A stretch of 64,000 bases of DNA from Bradyrhizobium sp. OK095 (GTDB lineage Bacteria > Pseudomonadota > Alphaproteobacteria > Rhizobiales > Xanthobacteraceae): NCBI RefSeq assembly GCF_900109945.1, contig NZ_FOBX01000006.1, positions 310,001 to 374,000 on the forward strand. Reading direction: 5' to 3'. Positions 31,739 to 40,584 of the stretch are shown here, piece after piece. How positions within the stretch are numbered: position 1 is the stretch's first letter; each line of letters starts with the position of its first letter. The notes beneath the pieces are model-generated. The model was not told the DNA's origin. It searched no databases and was given only the letters and a program-made list of their open reading frames with translations. The position numbers were made by a program, and so were the translations under genes.

Positions 31739-34201
31739 ATGACTGCCGCGAAGAAGATGCCGGGAAAACCGGCCACCGAAATGTTTGACGACATCCCGGT
31801 GCTTCAGCGCAAATGGCGCGCCGCGTTGAAGCCGGGCGAACGGCTGCCGCGCTATGAAGACGTGATGCTTGGCAGCCTCGGTCGGCTCGCCGATCACATC
31901 GCGCTGCTGAAGAATGACGGTGCGCTCGAACTGTCGCGCAGCGGACGCTACGTGCAGAAATGGCTCGGCGAGGAGCGCTGGGACATTCCGGTCGCGGAAT
32001 TGTCGCCGGATTGCGCGACCGCGCTGTCGGAAGCGGTGGCGAACGCGCTGAACAACGGACGGCCGCACCAGGCGAGCGCGCATTGCGTGCGCGACGGCAT
32101 GGTCCGGACCTACGATTTGCTGGCGCTGCCGACCGCCTCGCGCTGGGGCGCCACGCTGGTCGGCGCCTATGTCAACGAGCGCGGCACGCAATACAATTTG
32201 CTGGATGCGATTTTCTCCTCGACCGAGGACGCGGTGATCTCGCTGGCGACGTTGCGCGACGCCGGCGGCAAGCCGTTCGATCTCCAGATCGTGCACCACA
32301 ACACGAGCGCCGGCATGCTGCTCAAAGCCGCAGGCGCCGGCCTGTTGTGGCGCCGGATCGGCGAGGGCGACACCTTGCTGGCCTCGCCCGACATCATCAA
32401 ATTCCTGCTCAAGACCGTCGCCGGTGGCCGCGGCGGGCAGCTCGAGATCGAGCACGATGGCCGCAATCTCTGTCTCAGCGCCACCGCCTTTGGGGACGTG
32501 GTCTCGCTGACGATCTCCGACGTCACTGCGCTCAAGCGGCGCGACGCCTCGTTCCGCCTGCTGTTCGACAACAACCCGATGCCGATGTGGGTGTTCGATG
32601 CCGAGAGCAAGGAATTTCTCAGCGTCAACGATGCCGCAGTCCAGCATTACGGCTACAGCCGCGCCACCTTCCTGCGCATGAAGCTGCCCGAGATCTGGCC
32701 GGAGGACGAGTGGGACAGCCACGCCGAGGCGCTCGAACGCGTCGGCGACACCTATCATTCCTCGCGCAACTGGCGGCACCTGTGCGCCGACGGTAGCGAG
32801 ATCGAGGTGCTGACCTTCGGCCGACGCGTCGCCTTTGACGATCGCGACGGCTATCTGGTCGCGGTGGTCGACATCACCGAGCGACGCAAGGCCGAGGCGC
32901 GGATCGCCCACATGGCGCATCATGACGGGCTGACCGACCTGCCGAACCGCGAATATTTCCGGGAGCGTCTGAAGCAGGCGCTCGACCAGGCCGGCGGCAA
33001 GCGCGTCGGCGTGCTCTACATCGATCTCGACCTATTCAAGAACATCAACGATTCCTTCGGGCATCCGGCGGGCGACCGCCTGCTGAAGGAAGTTGCCGAA
33101 CGCCTGACCACCGCAGTCCGCGGCGCCAATCTCGCGGCACGTCTTGGCGGCGATGAGTTCGCGGTGATCCTGGCGGCCGACGTCTCGCCGAACGAGGCCA
33201 GCGCCTGTGCGACCCTGCTGATCGACATGCTGAAGGCGCCCTATGACCTCGACGGCCAGGAAATGGTGATCGGCGCCAGCATCGGCATCGCGCTGTCGCC
33301 GGGTGACGGTACGACGTCGGAGGAGTTGATGCGCAACGCCGACATGGCGCTGTACCGGGCGAAGTCCGACGGCGGCGGCGTGCATCATTTCTTCGAGCGC
33401 GAGATGGACCTTCAGGCGCAGAAGCGTCGCGACATGGAGCTCGATCTGCGCCGCGCGTTTACCAATGGCGAGTTCGAGCTGCACTACCAGCCGCTGGTAT
33501 CGATCGCTTCCGACCGCATCTCCGGCTTCGAGTCGTTGTTGCGCTGGCATCACCCCGACAAAGGCATGATCTCGCCGGCGGAGTTCATTCCGGTTGCCGA
33601 AGACATCGGCCTGATCACCCAGCTTGGCGAGTGGGTGTTGCGCGAAGCCTGTGCCGAGGCCGTCAAATGGCCTGCCGACATCAAGGTCGCGGTCAATCTC
33701 TCGCCAGTGCAATTCCGCAGCCGCAATCTGGTTCAGGTCGTGATCTCGGCGCTGGCGCAATCCGGCCTTTCGCCGAAGCGGCTTGAGCTCGAGATCACCG
33801 AGTCGATCTTCCTGGCCGAGACCGACGCCAATCTCGCGATCCTGCATCAGCTGCGCGAGCTCGGCGTCAGCATCTCCATGGATGATTTCGGCACCGGCTA
33901 TTCCAGCCTCAGCTATCTCCGCAGCTTTCCTTTCGACAAGATCAAGATCGACCGTTCCTTCGTCAAAGATCTGGCAGAGCGGCCCGACTGCGTCGCGATC
34001 GTGCGCGCGATCTCCGGGCTTGGCCGCAGCCTCAACATCATCACGACCGCGGAGGGCGTCGAGACCGAGGATCAGCTCGACTGGCTGCGTGCCGAAGGTT
34101 GCAACGAGGTGCAGGGTTTTCTGTTCAGCGCGGCGCGGCCCGCCGGAGAGATCGCAAAGCTGCTCGCCGATTTCGGCCAGCGCGCCTCACGGGCGGCGTA
34201 G
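31739..34201 (+). CDS. c-di-GMP enzyme with PAS, GGDEF and EAL domains
   Basis: 820 residues without membrane segments. The first ~250 residues hold a divergent sensor region (one or two PAS-like folds), followed by a clear PAS domain near 265-385 (NNPMPMWVFDAESKEFLSVN). The GGDEF domain has an intact LGGDEF at about 469, so cyclase activity is possible; the inhibitory R-x-x-D site upstream reads RGAN and is degenerate. The EAL domain has ESLLR (597) in place of EALLR, ELEITES, and an intact DDFGTGYSS loop (about 714), so phosphodiesterase activity is likely. ATG at 31739 is preferred. Its 3' end overlaps the convergent hydrolase gene by 15 bases. Confidence 0.93.
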   Translation: MTAAKKMPGKPATEMFDDIPVLQRKWRAALKPGERLPRYEDVMLGSLGRLADHIALLKNDGALELSRSGRYVQKWLGEERWDIPVAELSPDCATALSEAVANALNNGRPHQASAHCVRDGMVRTYDLLALPTASRWGATLVGAYVNERGTQYNLLDAIFSSTEDAVISLATLRDAGGKPFDLQIVHHNTSAGMLLKAAGAGLLWRRIGEGDTLLASPDIIKFLLKTVAGGRGGQLEIEHDGRNLCLSATAFGDVVSLTISDVTALKRRDASFRLLFDNNPMPMWVFDAESKEFLSVNDAAVQHYGYSRATFLRMKLPEIWPEDEWDSHAEALERVGDTYHSSRNWRHLCADGSEIEVLTFGRRVAFDDRDGYLVAVVDITERRKAEARIAHMAHHDGLTDLPNREYFRERLKQALDQAGGKRVGVLYIDLDLFKNINDSFGHPAGDRLLKEVAERLTTAVRGANLAARLGGDEFAVILAADVSPNEASACATLLIDMLKAPYDLDGQEMVIGASIGIALSPGDGTTSEELMRNADMALYRAKSDGGGVHHFFEREMDLQAQKRRDMELDLRRAFTNGEFELHYQPLVSIASDRISGFESLLRWHHPDKGMISPAEFIPVAEDIGLITQLGEWVLREACAEAVKWPADIKVAVNLSPVQFRSRNLVQVVISALAQSGLSPKRLELEITESIFLAETDANLAILHQLRELGVSISMDDFGTGYSSLSYLRSFPFDKIKIDRSFVKDLAERPDCVAIVRAISGLGRSLNIITTAEGVETEDQLDWLRAEGCNEVQGFLFSAARPAGEIAKLLADFGQRASRAA

Positions 34202-35446
34202 CCCCTCGGGGTAGCAGTCATAGACCAGCGCCTTGAAGGCGGGCGTGATGCGGCTGCGCTCGTTCTGGGTCTGCTGCATCATGAGGTAGACCATGTCGAG
34301 CTTGGGATCGACGCCGAAATAGGTGCCGCTGCCCGCGTCCCATTTCAATTCGCCGAGCGAGCCGGGCGGGGGAGGCTTTGCGTTGCCGGGATCGGTGCGC
34401 ACACCGATGCCGTAGCCATAGCCAAAACCGTCGCCCGGGAAATAGAAATAGTCGCGTCCCACACCCGAGCCTGGCCCGATGTGATCGGTCGTCATGGCCT
34501 TGAAGGCTGCGGGGCTGAGGTATCGCTTGCCTTCGAATTCGCCGCCATTGAGCAGCATCTGCGAGAAGCGCTGATAATCGGTGATGGTCGAGAGCAGCCC
34601 GCCGCCGCCGGATTCCCATTCGGGATGGTCGAGGCGGTCGCGCTCGCCGGCGAGCAGGACCGGGTCGTTCGGCAGCGGCCGCGCCATCCGCGCGCGCTCC
34701 TCCGGAGTCCTCAGCACGAATTTTGTGCTGCTCATGCCAAGCGGATCGAAGATGCGTGCTTTCAGGAATTCGTACAGCGTCTGTCCCGAGATGATCTCGA
34801 TGACGGCGCCGAGCACGTCGGTGGAATGGCCATAGCGCCACAGCGTCCCGGGCTGACGCGTGAGCGGCAGCTTCGCGATGCGGTCGGCGAATTGCCTGTT
34901 GTTGAAGGGGCCTTCGAAAATATTGGCGGCCTCGTAAACCTGCATCACCCAGGGGGCGCCGATATAGTCGTAGCTGATGCCCGAGGTGTGCCGCAGCAAA
35001 TCCTCGATGTTGACGGGGCGGACCGGCGGCTCGAGTTTGAGCTTCGATGTGCCGTCCGGCTCGATGCCCACCTTGGTGTCGGCGAACAGCGGGATGTATT
35101 TCGACGCGGGGTCGGTGAGCGCGAGCTTGCCCTCGTCGATCAGCATCATCGCGCCGAGGCAGGTGATCGGCTTGGTCATCGAGTGGATGGCGAAGATCGT
35201 ATCGGGCGTCATCGCGAGGCCCGTCCTGGTGTCGCGCACACCAAAGGTCTTGAAGTAGACCGGCTTGCCGTGCTGCTGGACCAGGATCACCGCGCCCGGC
35301 AGCCGGCCGCTTCCCACCTCGTCGTTGAAATAGTCGGTGATGCGGTCGAGGCCGTCGGGCGACGGGGCGGGGACGTCGGTCGCGTGGCTGCGCGCCATCG
35401 AGCCGGCCAGCAGCGCGGCTCCGACAAGAAATTCGCGACGCTTCAT
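34187..35446 (-). CDS. periplasmic serine hydrolase of the class C beta-lactamase family
   Basis: 419 residues. The N-terminus KRREFLVGAALLAG is a Tat-type signal. The nucleophile motif S-x-x-K is in AIHSMTKPI; the second motif is YGHS in place of Y-x-N; and the third region near GYGYGIGVRTDPG and WDAGSGTYFGVDP follows. These proteins are esterases or D-aminopeptidase-like enzymes more often than true beta-lactamases. The ATG at 35446 follows GGGAGGAAG. It overlaps the end of the GGDEF-EAL gene. Confidence 0.88.
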   Translation of the reverse strand: MKRREFLVGAALLAGSMARSHATDVPAPSPDGLDRITDYFNDEVGSGRLPGAVILVQQHGKPVYFKTFGVRDTRTGLAMTPDTIFAIHSMTKPITCLGAMMLIDEGKLALTDPASKYIPLFADTKVGIEPDGTSKLKLEPPVRPVNIEDLLRHTSGISYDYIGAPWVMQVYEAANIFEGPFNNRQFADRIAKLPLTRQPGTLWRYGHSTDVLGAVIEIISGQTLYEFLKARIFDPLGMSSTKFVLRTPEERARMARPLPNDPVLLAGERDRLDHPEWESGGGGLLSTITDYQRFSQMLLNGGEFEGKRYLSPAAFKAMTTDHIGPGSGVGRDYFYFPGDGFGYGYGIGVRTDPGNAKPPPPGSLGELKWDAGSGTYFGVDPKLDMVYLMMQQTQNERSRITPAFKALVYDCYPEGLRRP

Positions 35447-35509
35447 CCGGGCTTCCTCCCTTGCCGGGATCAAAGCCGCAAGTCGTTCAAGGCGTCAACA
35501 AGACTTCGA

Positions 35510-36073
35510 TTAAAATCGCGTCACGATTTCCGAAAGGAACGGTCGCGGCCGATCCTCGCTCGGCTTGGTCGGCTTGCCGATATGGACGAAGCCGGCAAGC
35601 TTCTCGTCAGGCTTGAGGCCGAGGCCATCGAGCACGTCGCGGTCGAACGAGAACCAGCCGCTCAGCCAGCAGGCGCCGTAACCGAGCGCGGTTGCAGCCG
35701 TGACGATGTTCATGACGCTGGCGCCCGCCGACAATTCCTGCTCCCACGCCGGCACCTTGGGATGCGGCTTGGTGAAGCTGACGATGCCGATCACCAGCGG
35801 CGCATCGGTGAGGCGCTTGCGTTCGGTTTCGACGTCGGCCGCTGGCGCGCCGGGATTTTTGCGGGCAAACACCTTCGCGATCACCTCGCCGGCGCGCATC
35901 CGCGCATCGCCTTCGAATATGATGAAGCGCCAGGGCGCAAGCTTGCCATGATCGGGCACGCGGGCGCCGATGGTGAGGATGGTCTCGAGTTCGGCCGGGG
36001 AGGGACCGGGCCCGGTCATCTCGCGCGGCTTGACCGAGCGGCGGGTCTTCAGGAGTTCGATGGCGTCAGGCAC
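35510..36073 (-). CDS. nitroreductase-family flavoprotein
   Basis: 187 residues, FMN-dependent NAD(P)H oxidoreductase. The FMN-binding RRSVKPREM near the start, PDHGKLAPWRFIIFEGDARM, and YGACWLSGWFSFDRDVLDGLGLKPDEKLAGFVHIG are the family blocks; the second half of the latter is the usual glycine-rich stretch before the C-terminus. The start is GTG at 36073 with AGAGGA seven bases away; the longer ATG frame is less likely. It lies 94 bases downstream of thrS on the same strand. Confidence 0.88.
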   Translation of the reverse strand: MPDAIELLKTRRSVKPREMTGPGPSPAELETILTIGARVPDHGKLAPWRFIIFEGDARMRAGEVIAKVFARKNPGAPAADVETERKRLTDAPLVIGIVSFTKPHPKVPAWEQELSAGASVMNIVTAATALGYGACWLSGWFSFDRDVLDGLGLKPDEKLAGFVHIGKPTKPSEDRPRPFLSEIVTRF

Positions 36074-36166
36074 TGCGATATCCTCTTCGGCTGGTCGTCG
36101 GGCGTGCCATGCCGAGATAGGCATGCACGCCCGCAACCGAAAGCGAGTTTAGATCGATTTCAGGGA

Positions 36167-38209
36167 TCAGGCCGCGTCGCGAGCCCGCCGGACATCCGGC
36201 GGGGTGGCCTCTTCGACGAGGGCGGTGATCGCCTCCGCCGTCGTCATCACCGTCTGGCCGTCGCTGCCGAGCCGTCGGATCGAAACCGACTGCGTCTCGG
36301 CCTCCTTCTTGCCGCACACGAGCAGCGCCGGGGTCTTGGCCAGCGAATGCTCGCGGACCTTGTAGTTGATCTTCTCGTTGCGAAGGTCGATCTCGGCCCT
36401 AAGGCCCGCGCGACGGACCTGCTCCAGCACCTGCTTGGCATATTCGTCGGCTTCCGACGTGATGGTGGTGACCACCACCTGCACCGGCGAGAGCCAGAGC
36501 GGGAAGTTGCCGGCATAGTGCTCGATCAGGATGCCAATGAAGCGCTCCATCGAACCGCAGATCGCACGGTGCACCATCACCGGCGCCTTCTTGCCGCTGT
36601 CATGGTCGATGTAGAACGCACCGAACCGCTCCGGCAGGTTGAAGTCGACCTGCGTGGTGCCGCACTGCCAGTCGCGGCCGATGGCATCGCGCAGCACATA
36701 TTCGAACTTCGGGCCGTAGAAGGCGCCTTCGCCCGGATTGATCTCGGTCTTGATGTGGTTGTTCTGAGCCTGGATCTGGCTCAGCACGGTGGCCATCACG
36801 CGCTCGGCGTGATCCCACATCGCATCGGTGCCGACGCGCTTGTCAGGCCGGGTCGACAGCTTCACCGTGAGATCGCCGGTGAAGCCGAAATCCGCGTAGG
36901 TCGACAGGATCAAATCGTTGATCTTCAGGCACTCGTCGGCAAGCTGGTCCTCCATGCAGAAGACGTGCGCGTCGTCCTGGGTGAAGCCGCGCACGCGCAT
37001 CAACCCGTGCATGGCGCCTGATGGCTCGTAGCGATGCACCACGCCGAACTCGGCGAGCCGCAGCGGCAAATCGCGGTAGCTCTTCAGGCCATGCTTGAAG
37101 ATCTGCACGTGACCCGGGCAGTTCATCGGCTTGAGCGCAAACCAGCGCTTGTCCTCGGCCTCGTCACCGGCCGACTGCGCCGCGAACATGTTCTCGCGGT
37201 ACCAGCCCCAATGGCCCGAGGTCTCCCACAGCGACTTGTCGAGGATCTGCGGCGCGTTGACCTCGCTGTAGTCGCCGGCGAGGCGCCGGCGCATATAGGC
37301 GATCAGCTGCTGGAAGATGGTCCAGCCCTTGGCGTGCCAGAACACGACGCCCGGACCTTCCTCCTGGAAGTGGAAGAGGTCGAGCTCGCGTCCGAGCTTG
37401 CGGTGGTCGCGCTTCTCGGCTTCCTCGATCTGCTTCAGATAGGCGTCGAGATCCTCCTGCTTGGCGAAGGCGGTGCCGTAGATGCGCGTCAGCATCGGAT
37501 TGTTGCTGTCGCCGCGCCAATAGGCGCCGGCCACCTTCATCAGCTTGAAGGCGTTGCCGACCTTGCCGGTCGAGGTCATGTGCGGGCCGCGGCAGAGATC
37601 GAACCAGTCGCCCTGGTAGTAGATCTTGATCGGCTCGTTGCCGGGGATGGCGTCGACCAGCTCGACCTTGAAGGCCTCGCCCTTGTCGCGGAACACCTGT
37701 TTTGTCTTTTCGCGATCCCAAACCTCTTTCGTGAAAGGTTTGTCGCGCGCGATCAGCTCGCGCATCTTCTTTTCGATTCCCGCAAAGTCTTCCGGCGTGA
37801 ACGGCTCGTTGCGAAAGAAGTCGTAATAGAAGCCGTTCTCGATCACGGGGCCGATGGTGACCTGGGTGCCCGGCCACAGCGTCTGCACGGCCTCTGCCAG
37901 CACGTGTGCGCAGTCATGGCGGATCAGCTCGAGCGCGCGCGGATCGTCGCGGTTGATCAGCTCGATCTTGGCATCGGCTTCGATTGCGTCGTCGAGGTCG
38001 CAGACCACGCCGTCGAGCGCCATCGCGACCGTGCGCTTGGCCAGCGACGGCGAGATGCCCTTGGCGATCTCGAGGCCGGTGATGCTCTGGTCATATTGGC
38101 GCTGGGCGCCGTCGGGGAAGGTGAGGGTAACTTTGGCGGCGGGGTTCACGGGTTTGAGATTGCTCAGGCTGTATTGGAAACCGGATTCGGATTTTTTCTG
38201 GTCGGTCAT
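36167..38209 (-). CDS. thrS: threonyl-tRNA synthetase
   Basis: Charges tRNA-Thr. 680 residues, slightly longer than E. coli ThrRS (642) because of an N-terminal extension and insertions. Domains in order: TGS (about 25-85), editing domain with H-x3-H in RHDCAHVLAEAVQ and the Cys/His pair near DLCRGPHM, class II catalytic core with zinc ligands Cys in PMNCPGH and two His further on, motif 2 RYEPSGAMHGLMRVRGFTQDDAH, motif 3 near GSMERFIGILIEHYAG, and the anticodon-binding domain (from about 560). GGAG seven bases before the ATG at 38209 sets the start. Confidence 0.98.
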   Translation of the reverse strand: MTDQKKSESGFQYSLSNLKPVNPAAKVTLTFPDGAQRQYDQSITGLEIAKGISPSLAKRTVAMALDGVVCDLDDAIEADAKIELINRDDPRALELIRHDCAHVLAEAVQTLWPGTQVTIGPVIENGFYYDFFRNEPFTPEDFAGIEKKMRELIARDKPFTKEVWDREKTKQVFRDKGEAFKVELVDAIPGNEPIKIYYQGDWFDLCRGPHMTSTGKVGNAFKLMKVAGAYWRGDSNNPMLTRIYGTAFAKQEDLDAYLKQIEEAEKRDHRKLGRELDLFHFQEEGPGVVFWHAKGWTIFQQLIAYMRRRLAGDYSEVNAPQILDKSLWETSGHWGWYRENMFAAQSAGDEAEDKRWFALKPMNCPGHVQIFKHGLKSYRDLPLRLAEFGVVHRYEPSGAMHGLMRVRGFTQDDAHVFCMEDQLADECLKINDLILSTYADFGFTGDLTVKLSTRPDKRVGTDAMWDHAERVMATVLSQIQAQNNHIKTEINPGEGAFYGPKFEYVLRDAIGRDWQCGTTQVDFNLPERFGAFYIDHDSGKKAPVMVHRAICGSMERFIGILIEHYAGNFPLWLSPVQVVVTTITSEADEYAKQVLEQVRRAGLRAEIDLRNEKINYKVREHSLAKTPALLVCGKKEAETQSVSIRRLGSDGQTVMTTAEAITALVEEATPPDVRRARDAA

Positions 38210-38395
38210 TGCTTTTCTCCTGAAGCTCACTCCTGCGAACGAGCGCAGGTAAGCGGGAACGAGCGATATATCAGGCGATTCGGCCTGTGCAATCCGGCAT
38301 TTCCAAGAAAGTGGCGCGCAAAAGCCGGGGCGGTGCTCCAACTATTTCGAACCGCGCCCTTTAACTGGTCGCGCGGCTGCTCTACATGCATCTGC

Positions 38396-39571
38396 ATGGA
38401 AAATCCGCCCGCTGCCGGCCGTTTCACGCCAACCGCCCTGATGCTGGGCAATCTCGTCACCGGCAGCTCGGTGCTCGCGCCGGCGGGCATGCTGCCGGAA
38501 TTGTCGTCGGGGCTCGGCATCAGCATCCATTCGGCCGCGCTGCTGATCACCTTCGGCGCGGTCACGCTCTGCATCGGCTCGCCGCTGACGGCCTGGCTCA
38601 CCAGCCGGATCGAGCGGCGGACGCTGCTGACGACGACGCTTGCGGTGCTCGCTCTGGGCAATCTCGCCTCGGCCTTCGCGCCCGACTACACGAGCCTGCT
38701 CGTCATCCGCCTGGTGATGCTCGCGGTCGGTGCGCTCTACACGCCGCAGGCGGCGGGGACGGCGGCGCTGATCGTGCCGGTGGAGCGGCGTGGCAGCACC
38801 ATCGCCTATATCTTTCTCGGCTGGTCGCTGGCTGCCGCCGTCGGCCTGCCGCTGATCACCTTCATCGCCAGCCGCTATGGCTGGCGCGCGGCCCATGGCG
38901 GGATCGGCGTGCTCGGCTGCATCAGCTTCCTGTTGTTGCTGCTGCGCCTGCCGTCGGGCCTGAAGGGCACGCCGGTGGATCTGAAGACCTGGAGCGCAGT
39001 CGGCCGGAATAGGACGATCCTGTTGCTGCTTGCGATCACGATGCTGCAAATGTCCGGGCAGTTCGTGGTGTTCACCTTCATGGGCCCGCTGCTCAAGAAG
39101 CTCACCGATGCCGGCCCCGATGCGATCGGCATGGTGTTCGGCATTTACGGCGTCTGCGGCTTCCTCGGCGTCGTGATCGCGACCCGCATCGTCGACACCT
39201 GGGGGCCTTATCGTACCTCGCTGCTATTCACCTGCCTGCTGCTTGCAGGCGTCACGGGATGGGCGCTCGGGGCCGGCACGCTCGTGTTGATGGCGGGTGC
39301 GGTCGCGATCTGGGGTCTCGGCTTTGCCTCGACCAATTCGATGCAGCAGGTGCGGCTGGTTGCGGCCGCGCCGCAGCTTGCGTCGGCGACTGTCGCGCTC
39401 AACACCTCCGTCCTCTATATCGGCCAGGCGGTCGGCTCCGCCATCGGCGGATTGCTGTTCGCCCGCGAACTGCTGCATCCGCTCGGCTTCGTCGCAGTCG
39501 GCTTCGTCGTGGCGGCGCTGGTCCTGGTAATCCTGACCAGGCCCCGGCCGACTGCGGCGGCCACGGCCTGA
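38396..39571 (+). CDS. MFS transporter (AraJ/PbuE-like DHA1 type)
   Basis: 391 residues with twelve hydrophobic segments. Helix 1 begins PTALMLGNLVTGSSVLAPAGMLPELSSGLG; the loop-2 motif is TAWLTSRIERRTLL and helix 5 has GWSLAAAVGLPLITFIASRYGWRAA, typical of the arabinose-efflux (AraJ/PbuE) type of drug or sugar exporters. The ATG at 38396 has no good ribosome site. It is divergent from thrS; the open frame continuing upstream antisense to thrS is not coding. Confidence 0.85.
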   Translation: MENPPAAGRFTPTALMLGNLVTGSSVLAPAGMLPELSSGLGISIHSAALLITFGAVTLCIGSPLTAWLTSRIERRTLLTTTLAVLALGNLASAFAPDYTSLLVIRLVMLAVGALYTPQAAGTAALIVPVERRGSTIAYIFLGWSLAAAVGLPLITFIASRYGWRAAHGGIGVLGCISFLLLLLRLPSGLKGTPVDLKTWSAVGRNRTILLLLAITMLQMSGQFVVFTFMGPLLKKLTDAGPDAIGMVFGIYGVCGFLGVVIATRIVDTWGPYRTSLLFTCLLLAGVTGWALGAGTLVLMAGAVAIWGLGFASTNSMQQVRLVAAAPQLASATVALNTSVLYIGQAVGSAIGGLLFARELLHPLGFVAVGFVVAALVLVILTRPRPTAAATA

Positions 39572-39662
39572 ATCCCGCGTTTTCCTGTGCGCAAGGTGCT
39601 TGGCAAACGGCGCGTCAGAGCGCTAGAAGGCGAGGCATGGGGACCAAAGAGAGTTGACTGAA

Positions 39663-40055
39663 ATGAGGATGATTCTGGCGGTTGCCGCGGTGCTCTATTC
39701 AGCTTCCGCGTTCGCGCAAACCGACAAGCCACCAATGATCGGGGACAAGCCGCTGGTGCAGGTCAAGCCCAAGGGGACCAAGGCGGTGGGGACCAAAGAG
39801 GCAGCGGCCAAACCGGCCGCGGCGCCGAAGGGCAAGCCGCAGTCGATCGCGGCTCGGCTCCAGGCCTGCCTCGACATCGACGACGGCACCAAGGACCGCC
39901 TCAACTGCTACGATGGGGTGATGCCGCCGGCGCCAAAGCCCAAGCCGGCGAAGGCCAAGGGCTACGCCGATTGCCGTTTCTTCAAGGAAGAGGATGAGCG
40001 GCTGGCCTGCTACAACGGTTTCGCCGAGAGCATTCCGAAGCTACCCAAAACCTGA
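39663..40055 (+). CDS. small secreted protein with cysteine pairs, function unknown
   Basis: 130 residues. The signal peptide (1-19, ending ASAFAQ) precedes a Lys/Ala/Pro-rich linker. Then comes ARLQACLDIDDGTKDRLNCYDGVM and, after a second linker, CRFFKEEDERLACYNGFAESIP. The pattern C-x(7-12)-R-L-x-C-Y-D/N occurs twice, so the protein is an internal duplication of a small disulfide-type motif seen in many rhizobial secreted proteins. AGAGAG precedes the ATG at 39663. Confidence 0.75.
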   Translation: MRMILAVAAVLYSASAFAQTDKPPMIGDKPLVQVKPKGTKAVGTKEAAAKPAAAPKGKPQSIAARLQACLDIDDGTKDRLNCYDGVMPPAPKPKPAKAKGYADCRFFKEEDERLACYNGFAESIPKLPKT

Positions 40056-40087
40056 AGATCAATACCTGAAGACCAAGAGCCGGACGG

Positions 40088-40414
40088 CTAGTCGCTGATC
40101 CGGCTCAAAACGGCCCTGAAGGCCACGCCCGGTACTTGCAGCGCGGTGCCTTCGAATTCCGCCGTGTCGCCGTCCTCGCGGCCGGCGAGCGTCAGCGTGA
40201 TCCTGTCGTTCCCGAACAGCGGCTTGAAGGACGGATCGTCATTGTAGCGCTGGGTCGAGATCTTGACCTTGATGCTGTCGCCTTCACCCGTGTAAGTGCC
40301 GATGAAGGCGAAAGCGGAATTGCCGCCGCGCATCTTTCCGTCGGTCACATAGACGACGCCGGAGCCGGTTCCATGAACCGTGTGGAAGTCGACCTTGTAC
40401 AGTCCCTGACGCAC
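40088..40414 (-). CDS. GrlR-like small regulatory/lipocalin-fold protein
   Basis: 108 residues. The start (RQGLYKVDFHTVHGTGSGVVYVTDGKMRGGNSAFAFIGTY) and the pattern VKISTQRYN...FGNDRITLTLAG match the GrlR family, a small beta-barrel first known as a negative regulator of type III secretion in enteropathogenic E. coli. No secretion genes are nearby; in rhizobia the family is widespread without known targets. The start is GTG at 40414 with AGGACAGG upstream. Confidence 0.7.
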   Translation of the reverse strand: MRQGLYKVDFHTVHGTGSGVVYVTDGKMRGGNSAFAFIGTYTGEGDSIKVKISTQRYNDDPSFKPLFGNDRITLTLAGREDGDTAEFEGTALQVPGVAFRAVLSRISD

Positions 40415-40584
40415 TACCTGTCCTCGCAGAATTCCAAGTGCAACTTGGCCGGCAAACTATGATCGTGGCCAGCGGAAGCAATCCGGTGGGTCCCGGAGAT
40501 ATCGGCCATCAACATCACATTTTGATCAAAGCTTGAGAGAATTGCAGGCAGCGCGGCCAAATGCCGGCTCGCGCAATATTTGGA

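Noticed and set aside
31643..32923. 426-codon minus-strand frame over the GGDEF-EAL gene
   Set aside because: Antisense to conserved PAS and GGDEF sequence, with no recognisable domain.
34481..37021. 846-codon plus-strand frame across the hydrolase, nitroreductase and thrS genes
   Set aside because: It is antisense to three well-supported genes; its translation has no domain and reflects GC-rich codon shadowing.
37034..38395. Long upstream extension of the MFS gene frame
   Set aside because: It is antisense to thrS; the carrier begins at 38396, just before its first helix.
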